Source: Actinomadura spongiicola (GTDB lineage Bacteria > Actinomycetota > Actinomycetes > Streptosporangiales > Streptosporangiaceae). From it: a DNA stretch of 64,000 nt. A program made the translations under genes and the position numbers. The notes under the pieces were generated by a model. It worked only from the letters and a program-made list of their open reading frames with translations, did no database searches and was not told where the DNA came from. Positions 39,782 to 48,139 of this stretch are shown one piece after another (positions within the stretch are counted from its first letter, which is position 1; each line of letters opens with the position of its first letter). Location: the NCBI RefSeq assembly GCF_003432485.1, contig NZ_QVNQ01000003.1, forward strand, positions 62,001 to 126,000, written 5' to 3'.

Positions 39782-39919
39782 GTGACGAACAACCTCGTGG
39801 CAACCGGGCGCCGGACCCATTGGCGAAGCGCACCCGGTTTTGACGCACCGATCGGCCCGCACATCACCCGAACCCGCCACTCGCCACAAACGGCTGAAAA
39901 CGAAGGGTGCCGGCAGTGA
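39782..39919 (+). pseudogene. Truncated copy of the following membrane-protein gene
   Basis: GTG at 39782 begins the frame VTNNLVATGRRTHWRSAPGF and then DAPIGPH. The intact gene at 39916 begins VTNNLVAIVRRAHGRT and later has GFGAPIGPD. The 5' ends share the 22 bases from GCAGTGACGAAC onward (39780 and 39914). About 30 codons, covering the first membrane helix, are missing from the copy, which then runs to a TGA overlapping the intact gene's GTG. It is a remnant of a tandem duplication. Confidence 0.75.
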
Positions 39920-40497
39920 CGAACAACCTCGTGGCGATCGTGCGGCGGGCACACGGGCGGACGGTCGACAACGCGCCTCGGTGGGCGGTGATCGCGGCCT
40001 ACGCCGCGAGCCTCGTCGTGCTGCCGTCCTGCCTCTGGCGGATCGCGCTCGGTTTCGGCGCTCCGATCGGCCCGGACCTCGGCGACGCCGAGGATATGAG
40101 CGGGGATCTGCCCGACTGGGTGCCGATGTGGTCCTACACGCTCCTGCTGAGCGTCGTCAGCGAGGCGCTGGCGTTCCTGGCGGTCGGGCTGGTGAGCCAG
40201 TGGGGGGAGGTGTTCCCCCGCTGGGTTCCGCTGCTGCGTGGACGCCGGGTGCCGACGTCGGCGGCCGTGATTCCCGCGGGGGTGGGCGCCGCCGTCCTGA
40301 CGGTGGGAACCCTTGCGTCGGTGCCCGGGTTCGACGAGTTCTCGGCGCCGGATGGCGGCACGGTCCATCTCGAAGGATGGAGGCTCGGGCTGTTCGTCGC
40401 CACCTACGGCCCGCTGGTGCTCTGGGGGCCGCTGCTGGCCGCCGCGACCGTCGCCTACTACCTCCGGCGGACACGTACGCCGCTCCCCCGTCCCTGA
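39916..40497 (+). CDS. Small membrane protein of unknown function
   Basis: 193 aa, not recognised. Four hydrophobic segments (about 20-40, 73-95, 118-140 and 163-183), with FGAPIGPDLGDAEDMSGDLPDW in the first outside loop and a short Arg-rich tail. GTG 39916 is chosen by comparison with the truncated copy just upstream; GTG 39907 is also in frame. The architecture resembles small actinomycete membrane proteins that occur in lineage-specific multicopy sets, which would fit the duplication. Confidence 0.8.
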   Translation: MTNNLVAIVRRAHGRTVDNAPRWAVIAAYAASLVVLPSCLWRIALGFGAPIGPDLGDAEDMSGDLPDWVPMWSYTLLLSVVSEALAFLAVGLVSQWGEVFPRWVPLLRGRRVPTSAAVIPAGVGAAVLTVGTLASVPGFDEFSAPDGGTVHLEGWRLGLFVATYGPLVLWGPLLAAATVAYYLRRTRTPLPRP

Positions 40498-40564
40498 GCC
40501 CGCGGACAACGGGACGCGGGCGAGCCGCCCTCCACATGGTCGGGTCAGCGGTGTCGGCCGGTGA

Positions 40565-42691
40565 TCACTTGACGCCGGCCTCCTTCATCTCGCGGAGTTC
40601 GCGCTTGAGCTCCTTGACCTCGTCGCGGAGACGGGCGGCTAGCTCGAACTGGAGATCGGCGGCGGCCTGGTGCATCTGGTCGGTCATCTGCTCGATCAGA
40701 GCCTCCAGCTCCTCGCGGGGGCGTTCGCCGACGAGATCGGCGGCGTGCCGGCCGACCTCGCCGCCGCGCGCCGAGCGGGAGGCCAGGCCGGGGACGGGGG
40801 CCTTGCCGCGGCTCTGCTGGCGTCCGGCGCCGCCGATGAGGGTCTCGGTGTCGGCGTCCTCGCGGGCGAGGGAGTCGAGGATGTCGGCGATGCGCTTGCG
40901 GAGCGCCCGCGGTTCGATGCCGTGCTCGGCGTTGTAGGCCTGCTGCTTGGCGCGGCGCCGGTTGGTCTCCTCGATCGCCCGTTCCATGGACGGCGTGACC
41001 GTGTCGGCGTACATGTGGACCTGGCCGGACACGTTGCGGGCCGCGCGTCCGATCGTCTGGATCAGCGACGTCTCCGAGCGCAGGAAGCCCTCCTTGTCGG
41101 CGTCCAGGATCGCGACCAGGGACACCTCGGGCAGGTCGAGGCCCTCGCGGAGCAGGTTGATGCCGACCAGGACGTCGAACTCCCCGGCGCGCAGCTCGCG
41201 CAGCAGCTCGATGCGGCGCAGCGTGTCGACCTCGCTGTGCAGGTAGCGGACCTGGATGCCGAGTTCGAGGAGGTAGTCGGTGAGGTCCTCGGCCATCTTC
41301 TTGGTGAGGGTGGTGACGAGGACGCGCTCGTCCCGGTCGGCGCGCTCGCGGATCTCGTGGATGAGGTCGTCGATCTGGCCCTTGGTCGGCTTCACGACGA
41401 TCTCGGGGTCGATCAGGCCGGTGGGACGGATGACCTGCTCGACGACGTCGCCCTTGACGCGGTTCATCTCGTAGGAGCCGGGCGTCGCCGACAGGTAGAC
41501 GGTCTGGCCGATGCGGTCGAGGAACTCCTCCCACTTCAGGGGACGGTTGTCCATCGCGGACGGCAGCCGGAAACCGTGCTCGACCAGCATCCGCTTCCGG
41601 GACGCGTCACCCTCGTACATCGCCCCGATCTGCGGGACGGTCTGGTGGGACTCGTCGATGACGAGGAGGAAGTCCTCCGGGAAGTAGTCGAGGAGGGTGT
41701 TGGGGGCGCTGCCGGGGCCTCGGCCGTCGATGTGCCGGGAGTAGTTCTCGATCCCGGAGCAGGTGCCGACCTGCCGCATCATCTCGACGTCGTAGGTGGT
41801 GCGCATCCGCAGCCGCTGCGCCTCCAGCATCTTGCCCTGCCGTTCCATCACGGCGAGGGTGTCCGCCAGCTCGGCCTCGATGTCGGCGATGGCGCGCTCC
41901 ATGCGCTCGGGCCCGGCGACGTAGTGGGAGGCGGGGAAGACGTACAGCTCGTCGTCCTCGGTGATCAGTTCGCCGGTCAGCGGGTGCAGCGTGGCGAGCT
42001 TCTCGATCTCGTCGCCGAACATCTCGATGCGGACGGCGAGCTCCTCGTACTGCGGGATGATCTCGATGGTGTCGCCGCGGACGCGGAACGTGCCGCGGGT
42101 GAACGCCAGGTCGTTGCGGGTGTACTGCATGCCGACGAGCTGCCGGAGCAGGTCGTCGCGTTCGATCTCCTGCCCGACGGTGAGACGGACCATGCGGTCG
42201 ACGTACTCCTGCGGGGTGCCGAGGCCGTAGATGCAGGACACGGACGCGACGACCACGGTGTCGCGGCGGGTGAGCAGCGAGTTGGTCGCCGAGTGCCGCA
42301 GCCGGTCGACCTCGTCGTTGATCGAGGAGTCCTTCTCGATGTAGGTGTCGGTCTGCGGGATGTACGCCTCGGGCTGGTAGTAGTCGTAGTACGACACGAA
42401 GTACTCGACGGCGTTGTGGGGCATCATCTCGCGGAGCTCGTTGGCGAACTGGGCGGCGAGCGTCTTGTTCGGCTGCATGACCAGGACGGGCCGCTGCACC
42501 TTCTCCACCAGCCACGCGATCGTGGCGGTCTTGCCCGTGCCGGTGGCGCCGAGCAGCACCGAGTCCTTCTCGCCCGCCTCGACCCGGGCGGCGAGTTCGG
42601 CGATCGCCTGCGGCTGGTCGCCCGACGGGGTCATCTCGGTGACGACCTCGAACGGCGCCACGCGCCGCCGTAGATCCGTGATCGGCCGCAT
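40565..42691 (-). CDS. uvrB: Excinuclease ABC subunit B
   Basis: A 708-aa nucleotide-excision-repair helicase. Walker A GATGTGKT in [16 protein letters not shown]; the beta-hairpin [12 protein letters not shown] that clamps damaged [17 protein letters not shown] (DEAD-like motif II); motif [11 protein letters not shown]; and the C-terminal UVR/UvrC-binding helix [20 protein letters not shown]. Loads onto damage with UvrA and recruits UvrC. coaE lies further right with accessory genes between. Confidence 0.97.
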   Translation of the reverse strand: MRPITDLRRRVAPFEVVTEMTPSGDQPQAIAELAARVEAGEKDSVLLGATGTGKTATIAWLVEKVQRPVLVMQPNKTLAAQFANELREMMPHNAVEYFVSYYDYYQPEAYIPQTDTYIEKDSSINDEVDRLRHSATNSLLTRRDTVVVASVSCIYGLGTPQEYVDRMVRLTVGQEIERDDLLRQLVGMQYTRNDLAFTRGTFRVRGDTIEIIPQYEELAVRIEMFGDEIEKLATLHPLTGELITEDDELYVFPASHYVAGPERMERAIADIEAELADTLAVMERQGKMLEAQRLRMRTTYDVEMMRQVGTCSGIENYSRHIDGRGPGSAPNTLLDYFPEDFLLVIDESHQTVPQIGAMYEGDASRKRMLVEHGFRLPSAMDNRPLKWEEFLDRIGQTVYLSATPGSYEMNRVKGDVVEQVIRPTGLIDPEIVVKPTKGQIDDLIHEIRERADRDERVLVTTLTKKMAEDLTDYLLELGIQVRYLHSEVDTLRRIELLRELRAGEFDVLVGINLLREGLDLPEVSLVAILDADKEGFLRSETSLIQTIGRAARNVSGQVHMYADTVTPSMERAIEETNRRRAKQQAYNAEHGIEPRALRKRIADILDSLAREDADTETLIGGAGRQQSRGKAPVPGLASRSARGGEVGRHAADLVGERPREELEALIEQMTDQMHQAAADLQFELAARLRDEVKELKRELREMKEAGVK

Positions 42692-42793
42692 CGTCGCCCC
42701 TCCCTCATGATCCGCTTGGTCCGGTTTGATCCGGTGGTCCTCCGCTGCGTCCCAACACTACGCAAGGCCCCCGACATTCCGTGTCGGGGCAGG

Positions 42794-43945
42794 TCAGGAG
42801 GCGGGAAGCGGGATTCTGGCGCGGACGGCGTAGCCGCCCCCGCTGGGCCCGGCCTCGAAGCTGCCGCCGAGGGCGGTGACGCGCTCGCGGAGGCCGACCA
42901 GGCCGTTCCCGCCGCTCGGCAGCCGGTGGTCGGGCCCGGCGGTGGGTCGATCGTTGGCGATCTCCACCTCGATGGCCTCGGGCAGCAGGTCGAGGCCCAC
43001 CCGGGTGTCGGCGGAGCCCGCGTGCTTGTGGACGTTGGTGAGCGCCTCCTGGATGAGGCGGTAGACCGTCCGTCCGACGGCGACGGGCATGGGACGCTCG
43101 TCTCCGCGGATCGACAGGTCGACGCGCAGGCCCGCCGCGCCGGACTGTCCGACGAGCTCGCGGACGTGCGCGAGGGTCACGGCCTCCTGGGGCAGCGCCT
43201 CCTCGCCCTGTCGCAGGACGCCGATGACGTGGCGGAGCTCCTCCAGTGCCTGCCGCCCCATGTCACCGATGACGGAGGCGGTCTCGGCGGCCCGGGACGG
43301 GTCACGGACGGCGATGGCCTTGAGCGCCCCGGCGTGCACGACCATGACGCTGATCCTGTTGGCGACCACGTCGTGCATCTCCCGGGCGATGCGGGTGCGC
43401 TCCTCTCCCCGTGCGCGTTCCGCGAGGAGGTGCTGTTCCCGTTCGAGCCGCGCGGCGCGTTCCTGGAGAGAGGCCAGGAGTTGTTTCCGCGCGCCCATGT
43501 ACAGGCCGAGCAGGACCGGGACGGCGATGAACGCGATGCCGGTCACGGCCTGCACGGCGAAGGGCTCCGTGCCCGAAGTCGGCGTGGGGAAGACGAGCAG
43601 GGTGACGTAAGAGGCGACCGCGAGCCCCAGGACCGTTCTGCGGGACGAGGTGTACGCGGCGAGCGAGTACAGGACGATGAGGGGAGCGAACGCGCCGCCG
43701 CCGGTGATGGTGCCGGCGATCAGCATGACCACCGTGAGCTGGACGGGGTAGACGCGCCGCACGACCAGGGTCAGCCCGAGGATGACGCTGCTCGTCGCCG
43801 TGACGGGCGGTGGCAGCCAGAACTCCTGTTCGGCGAACCACAGGAAGGCGCCGTCGCTCGCGGCCAGTGTCAGTGCGATCAGGATGTCGAACGCCCGTGA
43901 CCGCGGCGAAGGCCACGCCGTCGACCACCAGCCCCGCACACGCAT
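42794..43945 (-). CDS. Orphan two-component sensor histidine kinase (NarL-type, HisKA_3)
   Basis: A 383-aa membrane kinase. About five or six hydrophobic segments in residues 15-150 make the sensor; a coiled linker follows; the phosphoacceptor His191 lies in RIAREMHDVVANRISVMV; the ATPase domain has QEALTNVHKHA (N box) and GNGLVGLRERV (G box). Kinases of this class normally pair with a LuxR-type response regulator encoded next door. None is present here: uvrB lies downstream and the upstream neighbour is divergent. Signal unknown. Confidence 0.9.
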   Translation of the reverse strand: MRVRGWWSTAWPSPRSRAFDILIALTLAASDGAFLWFAEQEFWLPPPVTATSSVILGLTLVVRRVYPVQLTVVMLIAGTITGGGAFAPLIVLYSLAAYTSSRRTVLGLAVASYVTLLVFPTPTSGTEPFAVQAVTGIAFIAVPVLLGLYMGARKQLLASLQERAARLEREQHLLAERARGEERTRIAREMHDVVANRISVMVVHAGALKAIAVRDPSRAAETASVIGDMGRQALEELRHVIGVLRQGEEALPQEAVTLAHVRELVGQSGAAGLRVDLSIRGDERPMPVAVGRTVYRLIQEALTNVHKHAGSADTRVGLDLLPEAIEVEIANDRPTAGPDHRLPSGGNGLVGLRERVTALGGSFEAGPSGGGYAVRARIPLPAS

Positions 43946-44127
43946 GCGATGAGCCTATAGCGACCTTTGGACGGCCAAGGACGTCCAGGTGGGGAGGGTG
44001 CCGGACGCCGCCGGCACAGGCGGCGCCACGAGACACGCGATTCCCGCGTCCGCGGGACTATCCCGCCCTCCGGGCGCTGTGGTTACGATGACGACGCCGC
44101 CGGACTAGGACGGGACTACTACAGAAC

Positions 44128-45147
44128 ATGGGCCGCTTCGCCAACTGGCTCGGGAAGAACGCCGACGCCGTGATCGCGCTCGTGCTGGCCATCGTGGTCG
44201 CGGTGATCGGCCTCGGGGTGCAGCTGGAGAACGAGGCAGAGATCACCAACAGCGCGATCCTCGCCGTGATCGGCCTGCTGGCGACCTCGGTGCTGCGGGA
44301 CCGCGGCCGCCGCGCCCCGGTCGAGGCGGAGGTGCGCGACACGCTGCGGGCGTCGTCGACGACCCTGGACGATCTGAGCGGCAGGCTCACGCACATCGAG
44401 GGGTTCGAGAACGTCCTGTCCGACACCAAGCGGGCCCTGGACGAGAGCACGGTCGTCCGTGTCATCAACGGCGCGCAGGTCGCACAGGTCCTCGAAGAGG
44501 CCCGCCGCGACACCGATCGCTGGTTCTTCAAGGGCGGGACGGGCACCTACATCCGGGCGCGGACCCTCCCCGAGTGCGTGGCGACGGCCCGCCGGGAACG
44601 CCGGACGCTGCTGTTCCGCCTGGAGATCCTCGACCCCACCGACGTGGAGGTGTGCGAGGCGTACGCGCGGCACCGCCGTTCGGTGTCGGACGGCCCGGAC
44701 GCGACGGGCGAGCCGTGGACGCTGGAACGCACCCGCAAGGAGGCGTACGCCACGATCCTGGCGGCGTGCTGGCACAAGCAGCGGTTCGCGATGCTCGACA
44801 TCGACATCGGCCTGGCGCGGACGATGACGACGCTGCGCTACGACCTGGCGGCGTCCCGGGTCGTGGTCACGCGTGACGACCCGCGCGGTGAGGCGCTGGT
44901 CGTCGACAGCACCAAGTTCTATTACGGCTGGGTGAGCGCGGAGCTTCAGACCAGCCTGGACCAGGCGCGCCGCGTCCCCATCGAGCAGGCGAGGCTGGCG
45001 CCGCTGGACGACGAGCCCACGGTCGAGGAGGCCCGCAAGCTCTTCGAGGTGATCGGGATCGATCTCGCCCGGCACTACACCGACCGCGACGTCATCGAGA
45101 TCATCCGGAAGGCGCTGCGGGCCAAGGACCCCTACGAGAGACCGTGA
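44128..45147 (+). CDS. Two-TM protein with uncharacterised C-terminal domain, cassette gene 1
   Basis: 339 aa, not assignable to a named family with confidence. Two hydrophobic helices (about 15-31 and 42-55) are followed by a helical linker and a soluble domain (about 120-339) with RWFFKGGTGTYIRARTLPEC, FRLEILDPTDVEVCEAYARHR and STKFYYGWVSAEL. The arrangement, membrane helices then a possible ligand or nuclease-like domain, recalls effector or sensor proteins of bacterial conflict systems, but that is inference. The next gene starts 24 bases later, so it leads a three-gene operon. Confidence 0.8.
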   Translation: MGRFANWLGKNADAVIALVLAIVVAVIGLGVQLENEAEITNSAILAVIGLLATSVLRDRGRRAPVEAEVRDTLRASSTTLDDLSGRLTHIEGFENVLSDTKRALDESTVVRVINGAQVAQVLEEARRDTDRWFFKGGTGTYIRARTLPECVATARRERRTLLFRLEILDPTDVEVCEAYARHRRSVSDGPDATGEPWTLERTRKEAYATILAACWHKQRFAMLDIDIGLARTMTTLRYDLAASRVVVTRDDPRGEALVVDSTKFYYGWVSAELQTSLDQARRVPIEQARLAPLDDEPTVEEARKLFEVIGIDLARHYTDRDVIEIIRKALRAKDPYERP

Positions 45148-45171
45148 ACGTGACCGTGAACGGGTGACCGG

Positions 45172-45936
45172 GTGAGGTACGAGGAGATCCGCCGGGAGAT
45201 CGACGCCGGGACGGCGGCGCGGACGCTGCCGGGGTGGGCCGGGCGTGTCCTGGACGACGTGGCGGCGGGCCGTTCCGGTGTCCCGGCCGTGCGTCACCCG
45301 CTGGGGTTCGTGTGCCTCCCGGTGGAGCGGGACGGGGATCTCGGCGTGTGCCTGCACATCTGGACGCCGGAGGTCAGCCCGGCGCCGTCCACGACGTCGC
45401 CGGTGCACTGCCACAGCTGGGACCTGCTCAGCTTCGTCCTGTACGGGACGGTCCGGAACGTGCGCATGGACGTACGGGCGGGCGCGGCCCCAGGGGAGGC
45501 GACGCGGCAGGTCTTCGAGGTCGTCAGCCAGGGCGATGTAGACGAACTGCGGGCCACCGGACGGGTCGTCCGCCACTCCCCCGGCCTGTCCAGCACGCAT
45601 CGCACCGGTGACTCGTACACCCTCCCGGCGGGCGTGTTCCACACCACGCTGATCGAGGACGGCCGGGAGGCGGCGACGGTCGCGCTCGGTCGCGAGACGC
45701 CCGGCGGCGGCGACCTGTCGCTCGGCCCGCTGGACACGCCCACGCACCGGGTGCGCCGTTCGCGCTCCGACCACGCCGCCACCGTGCGCGCCCTGCGGCG
45801 CTCCGCCCGCCGCATCGCGGCCGCGCATCCCACGTCCGTGCCCGCGTCCGTGCCCGCGTGCGCGGCGACGCCGTTCGGCGTCGGCTGCGGTTCGGCAACG
45901 GACCGGCCACCGGATCCGACTGGAGAGACCCCATGA
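45172..45936 (+). CDS. Cupin-like (cysteine-dioxygenase-like) protein, cassette gene 2
   Basis: 254 aa. VHCHSWDLLSFVLYGTVRN supplies a cupin-type His pair, and STHRTGDSYTLPAGVFHTT contains later His residues, together a plausible metal site in a beta-barrel. The last 50 residues are Arg/Ala-rich and look unstructured. GTG 45172 is used, with a weak ribosome site amid several GTGA repeats. The stop overlaps the next gene by four bases. Catalytic activity and substrate are unknown; oxygenase or isomerase roles are open. Confidence 0.78.
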   Translation: MRYEEIRREIDAGTAARTLPGWAGRVLDDVAAGRSGVPAVRHPLGFVCLPVERDGDLGVCLHIWTPEVSPAPSTTSPVHCHSWDLLSFVLYGTVRNVRMDVRAGAAPGEATRQVFEVVSQGDVDELRATGRVVRHSPGLSSTHRTGDSYTLPAGVFHTTLIEDGREAATVALGRETPGGGDLSLGPLDTPTHRVRRSRSDHAATVRALRRSARRIAAAHPTSVPASVPACAATPFGVGCGSATDRPPDPTGETP

Positions 45937-46793
45937 GATCCCTGCCCCCGCCGTCGGCCCGTCCGGTCGATCTGTCCGCGGCCCGCCGCGTGGCCGTGGA
46001 CGCGGCCGAGGCGGCGGGCGCCCTGCTCAGCGCCGGTGTGGCCGGGCCCCTGACGGTGCGGGCGAAGGGCACGGCCGGGGACGTGGTGACCGATCTCGAC
46101 ATGGCCGCGGAGAAGGTGATCCTGGGACGGCTGCGGGCGGCGTATCCGGGGCATCGCGTCATCGCCGAGGAGTCCGGGATCCTCGACGGCGCGCCGGGCG
46201 AGGAGATGGTGTGGCTCGTCGATCCGCTCGACGGCACCAACAACGTGGCGATCGGCATGCCCGTGTACGCGGTGGGCCTGGCGTTGTGTGCGCGCGCCGA
46301 ACCCGTCCTCGGCGTCGTTCACGACCCGGTGACGGGACGGACCTGGTCTGCGGTGCGGGGCGAGGGCGCCGTCGGACCGGACGGCGAGTCGCTCAGCCTC
46401 GCGGGCCGTCCGCGGCCGGAACGGAAGGGCAACTTCGTCCTGGCGTGGACGCAGGGGCACCAGGTCTCGGCGGGCGACCCGGTCGCGTCCGGTCTCCGGG
46501 CCGCGCTGGAGGGACGGTGCGCGCGGATGCTCCAGCTCTGGGCGCCCCTGGTCGCGTGGACGATGCTGGCGCGCGGCGACATCGACGGGATGGTCGGCTA
46601 CCTGCCCGAGATCGTGGATCTTCCGGCGGGGGCGCTCCTGGCCGCCGAGGCGGGGGCGGAGTTCCGGCGCCTGGACGGGCGGCCGTACCGTCTCGGCATC
46701 GACCGTCCCGCGTCTGAGCTCGGTTTCGTCGCGGCGCGCCCGGAGCTGCTCGACCGTCTCCTGGAGACCACGACGAAGTTCCAGGACGGCTAG
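45933..46793 (+). CDS. Inositol-monophosphatase-family phosphatase, cassette gene 3
   Basis: 286 aa, Mg2+-dependent IMPase/CysQ superfamily. GDVVTDLDMAAEKVI, VIAEESG, and DPLDGTNN (97-104) carry the metal ligands; the distal motif reads EIVDLPAGALLAAEAGA, where the usual WD is VD but the Asp is kept. The substrate may be inositol phosphate, histidinol phosphate or a 3'-phosphonucleotide. Being translationally coupled to a cupin and near an immune-type protein argues for a specialised substrate rather than housekeeping. Confidence 0.85.
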   Translation: MRSLPPPSARPVDLSAARRVAVDAAEAAGALLSAGVAGPLTVRAKGTAGDVVTDLDMAAEKVILGRLRAAYPGHRVIAEESGILDGAPGEEMVWLVDPLDGTNNVAIGMPVYAVGLALCARAEPVLGVVHDPVTGRTWSAVRGEGAVGPDGESLSLAGRPRPERKGNFVLAWTQGHQVSAGDPVASGLRAALEGRCARMLQLWAPLVAWTMLARGDIDGMVGYLPEIVDLPAGALLAAEAGAEFRRLDGRPYRLGIDRPASELGFVAARPELLDRLLETTTKFQDG

Positions 46794-46800
46794 CGAACCG

Positions 46801-48024
46801 TCACCCCGCCAGTAGCAGCGCGGGGACGGCGGCCGCACAGCCCGCCACGGCCAGGACCGTCCCGGTGAGGACGAACTTGCGGATGGGGACGCGAACGTCC
46901 CAGCGGCGGCACCATTCGAACCACAGCAGTGTGGCCAGCGATCCCCACGGCGTGATGACGGGCCCCACGTTCGCGCCGATGAGCAGTGACAGGAGCTGGT
47001 CCTTGTTGGACGCGGGAACGGCCGACTCGCCCGCCACGTAGGCGGGCAGGTTGTTGAGGACGTTCGACAGTCCGGCACCGGAGAACGCGGCCCGGAACGC
47101 CCCCGCCGCGCCGTCGTCTCCGCCGATCAGGGCGCGCATGGCGTCGTCCAGGCCGAACCGTTCGAGTGTGGGCACGACCAGGAACAGGCCCGTGACGAAC
47201 ACCATCAGCTGCCACGGGATCAGCGCGGGACGCAGCGCCGACCGGTCGCGGACGACGAAGGCCGCCACGGCGACGGCGGCGGCGACCGTCGCGGCGACGC
47301 CGAGCTGGATCCCGGTGTGCACGCCCCCGAGGATCGCGCCGATGAAGACCAGGCACGCGAGACCTGTCGCGGAGAACAGCACGCGATCCTTGACAGGGGC
47401 GGGTTCCGGCGGGTCGTAGGAGTCGGCGCCGCGCATCCGCCGCCGCCAGTAGAACACCCACAGCAGTGCCATCGTGACGGCCAGGACCGCCAGTTGCGGC
47501 GCCCACATGCGGGCGGCGAACGCGCGGGTCTGCAACGCGACCCGGTCGGCGGCGAGCAGGTTCGTCAGGTTCGAGACGGGCAGCAGGAGGCTGGCCGTGT
47601 TGGCGAGCCACACCGTCGTCATGGCCAGCGGAAGGGTCGCGATGTGTGCGCGGGCCGCGAGCGCCAACATGACCGGGGTCAGCAGCACGGCCGTCGTGTC
47701 CAGGTTTAGGAAGATGGTCGTGGCCGACGCGAACGCGACGCACAGCAGGAACAGCGCGACGTAGTTGCCTCGCCCGGCCCGTGCCATTCGCTGCGCTATC
47801 GCGTCGAAGACCCCGGCCTCCTTGGTGAGCTCCGCCAGGATGATGACGCTGAACAGGAAGAGCAGCAGGGGCGCGACACGCTCGACGCTCGAACGCGCGG
47901 TGTCGGCGGGCAGCAGCCCGGTGGCGACGAACACGACGCCGACAACGAGGACGCCGATGCGAACCCAGTCGAGAACTCCCAGGGCGCGCGCCGCACGTCG
48001 CGCGAACTCGATCCGGGGTGACAC
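46801..48024 (-). CDS. SLC13/ArsB-type membrane permease
   Basis: About 407 aa, ten to twelve hydrophobic helices, ion-transporter (ArsB/NhaD/SLC13) superfamily. FLNLDTTAVLLTPVMLALA and NVLNNLPAYVAGE are the two re-entrant hairpin motifs; IGANVGPVITPWGSLATLLW is the second half-signature. Substrates in the family include arsenite, dicarboxylates and sodium; none is indicated here and no arsR or arsC is near. GTG 48024 is proposed; in-frame codons further upstream would run into the divergent TIR gene. Convergent with the cassette, seven bases between stops. Confidence 0.85.
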   Translation of the reverse strand: MSPRIEFARRAARALGVLDWVRIGVLVVGVVFVATGLLPADTARSSVERVAPLLLFLFSVIILAELTKEAGVFDAIAQRMARAGRGNYVALFLLCVAFASATTIFLNLDTTAVLLTPVMLALAARAHIATLPLAMTTVWLANTASLLLPVSNLTNLLAADRVALQTRAFAARMWAPQLAVLAVTMALLWVFYWRRRMRGADSYDPPEPAPVKDRVLFSATGLACLVFIGAILGGVHTGIQLGVAATVAAAVAVAAFVVRDRSALRPALIPWQLMVFVTGLFLVVPTLERFGLDDAMRALIGGDDGAAGAFRAAFSGAGLSNVLNNLPAYVAGESAVPASNKDQLLSLLIGANVGPVITPWGSLATLLWFEWCRRWDVRVPIRKFVLTGTVLAVAGCAAAVPALLLAG

Positions 48025-48127
48025 GCGCGCAATGATCCCATAGGCGCCGTGGAGGGCGTCCGCGGGCTGGGGAGTGTGCGGCTGGGGGAGTGCGGCATTG
48101 CGCGCTGTGTTCGGCGGTCCCGCGGGC

Positions 48128-48133
48128 GATACT
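48128..48133 (+). promoter_or_regulatory. Probable -10 element of the TIR-NACHT gene (leaderless mRNA)
   Basis: GATACT is a good actinobacterial -10 hexamer. The ATG at 48140 lies six bases after it, where transcription would begin, so the mRNA may be leaderless. This also fits the lack of a ribosome-binding site. No matching -35 is clear. Confidence 0.4.
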
Positions 48134-48139
48134 GACGGC

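Noticed and set aside
46801..48024. Arsenic resistance operon
   Set aside because: The permease superfamily includes ArsB, but no arsR, arsC or arsA gene is next to it, so arsenite specificity is unsupported.
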